From positions 1-8,313 of the forward strand of contig JAKLIS010000047.1 in NCBI GenBank assembly GCA_022709485.1: 8,313 nt of DNA. The letters are read 5' to 3'. Positions 4,765 to 8,313 of the stretch are shown here, piece by piece. Source of the stretch: Elusimicrobiota bacterium (GTDB lineage: Bacteria; Elusimicrobiota; Elusimicrobia; F11). A model generated the notes under the pieces. The model saw only the letters and a list, made by a program, of their open reading frames with translations. It did no database searches and had not been told where the DNA came from. A program made the translations under genes and the position numbers. How positions within the stretch are numbered: the first letter of the stretch is position 1; every line of letters starts with the position of its first letter.

Positions 4765-5265
4765 ATGGAAAAACTTCTTCAACCCGATTTCGGCCTCATG
4801 ATTTGGACGGCCGTCAGCTTTATTATCCTGCTGGCGGTGCTGGGCCGTTATGCGTGGAAGCCCATTCTGGAAGGGTTGGAGAAGCGGGAGAAAAGAATTC
4901 GGGATGATATTGAACGGGCGGAAAAATCCCAAAAAGAAGCGGAGGCGCTCCGGTTGAAATATGAGGCCGACCTCACCGAAGCCCAAAGAAAAATGCAAGA
5001 TATGGTGAACGGCGCCCGGCTGGAAAGCGAGAAAACGCGGGAGAAACTCCTTCAAGCCGCCAAAGAAGAATCCGATCGGCTTATTGAAAAAGGCCGGCGG
5101 GATCTGGAAGTGGAAGCAGACCGGCTTAAAGAAGAATTGAAGAAAGACGTGGCGGATATTTCTCTTCAAATTTCGGAGAAAATTGTCGGCCGATCGGTGG
5201 ATAAAAAAGTGGCGCATGAGGTGATGGAAGAATCGTTGGCCGCCATTCGAGGAGGAAAAAAATAA
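4765..5265 (+). CDS. atpF: F0F1 ATP synthase subunit b
   Basis: 166-residue peripheral-stalk subunit. A single N-terminal membrane helix (about residues 9-28, FGLMIWTAVSFIILLAVLGR) is followed by the family-typical YAWKPILEGLEKREKRI. A long, highly charged right-handed coiled coil then runs to about residue 140, rich in Lys, Glu and Arg. The C-terminal part, ADISLQISEKIVGRSVDKK, is the delta-binding end. Only one b gene is present and there is no b' partner. The start ATG 4765 has only a weak GGA upstream (TTTTGGACG), in contrast with the strong site of atpE, which fits the lower stoichiometry. The TAA stop overlaps the atpH ATG by one base. Confidence 0.95.
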   Translation: MEKLLQPDFGLMIWTAVSFIILLAVLGRYAWKPILEGLEKREKRIRDDIERAEKSQKEAEALRLKYEADLTEAQRKMQDMVNGARLESEKTREKLLQAAKEESDRLIEKGRRDLEVEADRLKEELKKDVADISLQISEKIVGRSVDKKVAHEVMEESLAAIRGGKK

Positions 5266-5801
5266 TGAAAAATATAATCATCTCTCGCCGATACGCCAAA
5301 GCCCTTTTTCAGCTGGCGGCTGATTCCAAATCCTTAAATGACGTCCTCCAGGCGCTTTCAAATATTTGCGAGGCGCTTAAAACGAGTCCCGAACTCAAAA
5401 AAGTGTTGATGAACCCTCTTTTAAAGCCGGATGAGATCCAAAGTTTGGTTCGAGTTGTCACCTCTAATAAACTGGTTTTGAAATCCGTCCAGCTTTTGGC
5501 CAAAAGAAAAAGACTCAATTTAATTTCCTCTATATTTACTGACCTCACCCGTCTTTCTGATGAATCCACTGGGACCAAGCGAGTGATTGTCAAAACGCCC
5601 CATGATATTTCAGATTTCGATAAACGTCTTATTGAAAAACACTTGGCTGCTTTCTGGGGTGGAAATGTGATAGGCGACTTTAAAGTGGCCCGGGATATGG
5701 TGGGCGGAATCTGGATGCAAATGGGCGATAAAGTGATGGATTTAACGCTTAAGCGGCGATTTGAAGATTTGAGGCAATATTTAATTAACAGCGGGAATTG
5801 A
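5265..5801 (+). CDS. atpH: F0F1 ATP synthase subunit delta
   Basis: 178-residue cytoplasmic subunit linking the b stalk to the top of the alpha3beta3 head (OSCP homologue). The N-terminal helical domain begins SRRYAKALFQLAADSKSL, as expected. The central segment AKRKRLNLISSIFTDLTRL and the conserved C-terminal segment DMVGGIWMQMGDKVMDLTLKRRFEDLRQYL match the family. Length is typical (about 175-180). GAGGAGG lies within the end of atpF, eight bases before ATG 5265, and the TAATG overlap implies coupling. After the stop there is an unusual 139-bp gap holding an inverted-repeat element before atpA. Confidence 0.95.
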   Translation: MKNIIISRRYAKALFQLAADSKSLNDVLQALSNICEALKTSPELKKVLMNPLLKPDEIQSLVRVVTSNKLVLKSVQLLAKRKRLNLISSIFTDLTRLSDESTGTKRVIVKTPHDISDFDKRLIEKHLAAFWGGNVIGDFKVARDMVGGIWMQMGDKVMDLTLKRRFEDLRQYLINSGN

Positions 5802-5809
5802 GGCCCCAT

Positions 5810-5900
5810 CGTCATCCCCGCGCAAGCGGGGATCCAGGTACCGAACTTGAAGTTTAAAGTCCGGTTTGCAGCCTGGATTCCCGCTTACGCGGGAATGACG
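5810..5900. repeat. MITE/dRS3-like inverted-repeat element between atpH and atpA
   Basis: The left arm (5810-5838, CGTCATCCCCGCGCAAGCGG...) and right arm (5872-5900) are inverted copies matching at 26 of 29 positions. Each arm is itself a small palindrome (CCCGCGCAAGCGGG and CCCGCTTACGCGGG). The 33-bp centre also folds: ACCG/CGGT and ACTT/AAGT between 5840 and 5865. The arm motif resembles the widespread CGTCATTCCCGC...GCGGGAATGACG repeats, such as neisserial dRS3. It has no coding capacity, so any mobility would be non-autonomous. A clear target-site duplication is not seen beyond a possible AT on both sides. Confidence 0.8.
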
Positions 5901-5940
5901 ATAATGGAATGACCGCAAATCAATAAGGGATCAACAATTT

Positions 5941-7476
5941 ATGTCAATTAAAGCAACCGAAATTACCAGCGCGATAAAAAAGCAACTCGAAGAATTCAAA
6001 TTCAAAACGGATTTAGAGGAAGTCGGCTATGTCATGCAAGTGGCCGACGGCATCGCCCGCGTTTACGGCCTGGAATCGGCCATGAATGGCGAACTCCTCC
6101 GATTCCCGAACGATGTTTACGGCATGGTTTTAAATTTAGAGCCAGATTCTATCGGCGTGGCTCTGATGGGATCTGAATCTCAAGTGGGTGAAGGCGATCC
6201 CGTAAAGCGAACCAATCGCGTCATGGATGTCCCGGTGGGTCCAGAACTTATTGGCCGCGTGGTGTCTCCTTTGGGGCTTCCCTTGGACGGCAAAGGCCCC
6301 ATTAAATCCTCAAAAACGCGGCTTTTGGACATTGTCGCGCCGGGTGTCATTGATCGTCAGGGAGTGACCGAACCCCTTCAGACGGGGCTAAAAGCCATCG
6401 ACGCCATGATTCCCATCGGCCGCGGCCAACGGGAACTGATTATCGGGGACAGGCAAACCGGCAAAACCGCCATCGCGGTGGACACCATCATCAATCAAAA
6501 AAATCAACCGGATCGGCCCATCTGTATTTATGTGGCGGTGGGCCAAAAACAATCCACCGTGGCTTCCGTCGTGAAGACCTTAACGGACGCGGGAGCGATG
6601 GATTACACCATCGTTGTCTCAGCCGCGGCGTCGGATCCGGCGCCTCTTCTCTATATCGCCCCTTATGCGGGAGTGACGATGGGTGAAGAATTTATGTGGC
6701 AGGGAAAAGATGTTCTCTGTGTTTATGATGACCTCACCAAACATGCCCAGGCTTATCGTCAGCTTTCGCTTCTCCTTCGGCGTCCGCCGGGACGAGAAGC
6801 CTATCCGGGAGACGTTTTTTATCTTCACTCCCGCCTTCTTGAGCGGGCGTGTAAACTCTCGGCAAAAAACGGGGGCGGCTCCCTCACCGCCCTCCCGATT
6901 ATTGAAACGCAAGCCGGAGACGTCTCTGCCTACATCCCGACAAATGTAATTTCAATCACCGACGGCCAAATTTATTTAGAAGGAAGCCTCTTTTATTCGG
7001 GCGTCCGGCCGGCGGTCAATGTGGGAATTTCAGTTTCTCGCGTGGGAGGAAAAGCTCAAATCAAAGCCATGAAGCAGGTGGCCGGCATGCTCCGCTTGGA
7101 GTTGGCCCAATACTACGAATTGGCCGCCTTTGCCCAATTTTCCAGCGAGTTAGACAAGTTTTCTCAGCAGAAACTGGCGCGCGGACAGAGGATGGTGGAA
7201 TTATTAAAACAAAATCAATATTCCCCTATGGATGTGGCGCACCAAGTGGCGGTCATCTTTATTGGAGTCAATGGCTACATCGATGATATTCCCTTAAGCC
7301 GCATCAAAGAATTTGAGCAAAAATTTTTGGCATCTCTCGAAGTGTCGATGAAGGACGTTTTAGAGGAAATCCGAACCGGTAAAAAAATGTCTGAAGCCAC
7401 CATTCAAAAACTGACCCATTTTGTCTCGGAATTCAAAAAAGGATTCCTCGCTCAACCCCATGGCCTCCCTACGTGA
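5941..7476 (+). CDS. atpA: F0F1 ATP synthase subunit alpha
   Basis: 511-residue regulatory, nucleotide-binding subunit of the F1 head, of normal length. Visible features in order are the N-terminal delta-binding helix (residues 1-25), a beta-barrel domain (about 26-95), Walker A GDRQTGKT (169-176), the [10 protein letters not shown] segment (201-210), Walker B VLCVYDDL (258-265), the conserved segment [21 protein letters not shown] (271-291), and the arginine finger Arg367 in [11 protein letters not shown], which contacts the nucleotide bound to beta. The C-terminal helical domain ends [12 protein letters not shown]. All key residues are intact. The start ATG 5941 has AAGGGA about ten bases upstream. 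The gene follows the repeat-element gap and overlaps atpG by 17 bases. Confidence 0.98.
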   Translation: MSIKATEITSAIKKQLEEFKFKTDLEEVGYVMQVADGIARVYGLESAMNGELLRFPNDVYGMVLNLEPDSIGVALMGSESQVGEGDPVKRTNRVMDVPVGPELIGRVVSPLGLPLDGKGPIKSSKTRLLDIVAPGVIDRQGVTEPLQTGLKAIDAMIPIGRGQRELIIGDRQTGKTAIAVDTIINQKNQPDRPICIYVAVGQKQSTVASVVKTLTDAGAMDYTIVVSAAASDPAPLLYIAPYAGVTMGEEFMWQGKDVLCVYDDLTKHAQAYRQLSLLLRRPPGREAYPGDVFYLHSRLLERACKLSAKNGGGSLTALPIIETQAGDVSAYIPTNVISITDGQIYLEGSLFYSGVRPAVNVGISVSRVGGKAQIKAMKQVAGMLRLELAQYYELAAFAQFSSELDKFSQQKLARGQRMVELLKQNQYSPMDVAHQVAVIFIGVNGYIDDIPLSRIKEFEQKFLASLEVSMKDVLEEIRTGKKMSEATIQKLTHFVSEFKKGFLAQPHGLPT

Positions 7477-8313
7477 GCTTCGCCGGAAAATAAAGTCGGT
7501 TAAATCCACTCAGCAAATCACCAAATCGATGAAAATGGTGGCGGCGGCCCGCTTAAATCGCGCCCAAGCACGCGCGTTACAAGCCCGGCCGTTTTCGGAT
7601 AAATTGGACACGCTTCTGCATGAGTTGGCGTATATAACCCATCATGTGGAAAATGGCGCCGCTGTGGAACATCCGTTAATGGAAAAGCGGAAGGGTAATC
7701 GCGTGGACATCCTTTTGGTGACTTCAGATCGGGGACTGTGCGGAGGCTTTAACGCCCATCTAATTCGGCACACCCTTGAGGTTTTGCGGGAACTTAAAAA
7801 TGAAGATGTCCATCTCTGGATTGTCGGAAAAAAGGGATGGAATTTCTTTCGTCGAATGCGGATCCCAATTGAAAAAGAATATCTTAATTTTTTCCACCGG
7901 TTGGGATTTCACCAAGCTGAGATTTTGGGCAACGATTTGATCCAGAGCTTTTTGAAAACTAAGACCCGTGAAATTCGAGTGATCTATAACGAATTCAAAT
8001 CCCGGATTCAGCAAAAACTCGTCATGAAGACATTGCTTCCGGTGGGAGAAATTCCGGGTGTGAAACCGCGCCAGGATTTTCTTTATGAGCCGATGCAAGA
8101 GGAGATATTAAATGCGCTTCTTCCGCGGCATGTGAAAGCGCAGGTTTACCGAATTTTGCTGGAATCCGAGGCGGCCGAGTTGGCGGCGCGGCTCGCACAG
8201 GGCGAGCGCCTGGTGCTGCTCGACGTGCGCGAACCCGACGAGGTCGCCCGCTGCGCCCTGCCGGGCAGCACGTTCATTCCGTTGGGTGAGCTCGCGCGGC
8301 GCCAGGTCGAACT
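7460..8313 (+). CDS. atpG: F0F1 ATP synthase subunit gamma, incomplete, running into rhodanese-like sequence
   Basis: The gamma subunit is the F1 central shaft. Residues 1-244 are typical: [32 protein letters not shown] at the start, the conserved [12 protein letters not shown] at 88-98, and the segment [25 protein letters not shown] at its end. Normally this is followed by M-x-A-M-D-x-A-x-x-N-A and about 40 more residues forming the C-terminal rotor helix. Here the open frame instead continues [21 protein letters not shown], a rhodanese-domain start, until the window ends with no stop codon. The junction lies near 8177-8191 and coincides with a jump to about 72% GC. The start overlaps atpA by 17 bases. 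A Shine-Dalgarno-like AAAGGA is 16 bases upstream. A gamma subunit lacking this helix would not be expected to work, so the 3' part is probably a chimeric join. Confidence 0.9.
   Translation, partial: MASLRELRRKIKSVKSTQQITKSMKMVAAARLNRAQARALQARPFSDKLDTLLHELAYITHHVENGAAVEHPLMEKRKGNRVDILLVTSDRGLCGGFNAHLIRHTLEVLRELKNEDVHLWIVGKKGWNFFRRMRIPIEKEYLNFFHRLGFHQAEILGNDLIQSFLKTKTREIRVIYNEFKSRIQQKLVMKTLLPVGEIPGVKPRQDFLYEPMQEEILNALLPRHVKAQVYRILLESEAAELAARLAQGERLVLLDVREPDEVARCALPGSTFIPLGELARRQVE
8192..8313 (+). other. Rhodanese-like domain fragment with foreign composition
   Basis: In frame with atpG, residues 245-284 and beyond read [25 protein letters not shown], then [15 protein letters not shown]. The [VL]LDVREP-x-E....x-IPG-[AS]-x-x-IPLGEL pattern is the classic start of a single-domain rhodanese (sulfurtransferase). 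The catalytic cysteine loop would lie beyond the window. About 89 of 123 bases are G or C, and codons almost all end in G or C. This is unlike the rest of the window and suggests that the segment comes from a GC-rich organism. Confidence 0.75.

Noticed and set aside
4762..5217. Minus-strand 151-codon frame opposite atpF
   Set aside because: It is the complement of a Lys/Glu-rich coiled coil, giving Phe/Leu-rich shadow sequence. atpF is unambiguous.
5309..5815. Minus-strand 168-codon frame opposite atpH
   Set aside because: It is an antisense shadow of a clear delta subunit, with no recognisable domain.
7760..8098. Minus-strand 112-codon frame opposite atpG
   Set aside because: It is a shadow of the conserved gamma coding sequence.

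Overview
This window comes from a Gram-negative-type bacterium of about 50% GC that I cannot place in a phylum. The evidence is a probable lipoprotein and secreted protein, a bacterial F-type ATP synthase operon and REP-like intergenic palindromes. The repeat style and mixed gene quality suggest an uncultured lineage or metagenome assembly, but that is an inference.

Left part, minus strand (105-2604): a HEAT-repeat probable lipoprotein, an unrecognised secreted or membrane-anchored protein, and gpmA (2,3-bisphosphoglycerate-dependent phosphoglycerate mutase). gpmA has a strong Shine-Dalgarno site and a near-consensus promoter.

Right part, plus strand (2653-8313): an ATP synthase operon in the order atpZ, atpI, atpB (a), atpE (c), atpF (b), atpH (delta), atpA (alpha), atpG (gamma, incomplete). 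atpD and atpC would be expected next but are not reached. Within the operon, atpI/atpB, atpF/atpH and atpA/atpG overlap. The gpmA and atp transcripts diverge from one short region whose -10 element, ATTATAAT, is a perfect palindrome and could serve both directions. That would link a glycolytic step and the ATP synthase physically, and perhaps in regulation.

Two kinds of palindromic repeat break up the otherwise compact operon. Between atpZ and atpI there is a cluster of four CCCTCTCCC/GGGAGAGGG hairpin units (2976-3256), including a perfect 73-bp direct duplication. Between atpH and atpA there is a 91-bp element with 29-bp imperfect terminal inverted repeats (5810-5900). A further hairpin straddles the atpE stop codon.

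The most striking anomaly is at the right edge. atpG is normal up to about residue 244. The reading frame then continues without a stop into the start of a rhodanese domain, and GC jumps from about 49% to about 72%. The gamma C-terminal rotor helix is missing. An assembly chimera through a short shared GC-rich sequence is the likeliest explanation, with a real in-frame recombination as the alternative. Apart from this, the window is a conventional housekeeping locus, and I see no convincing undescribed system.
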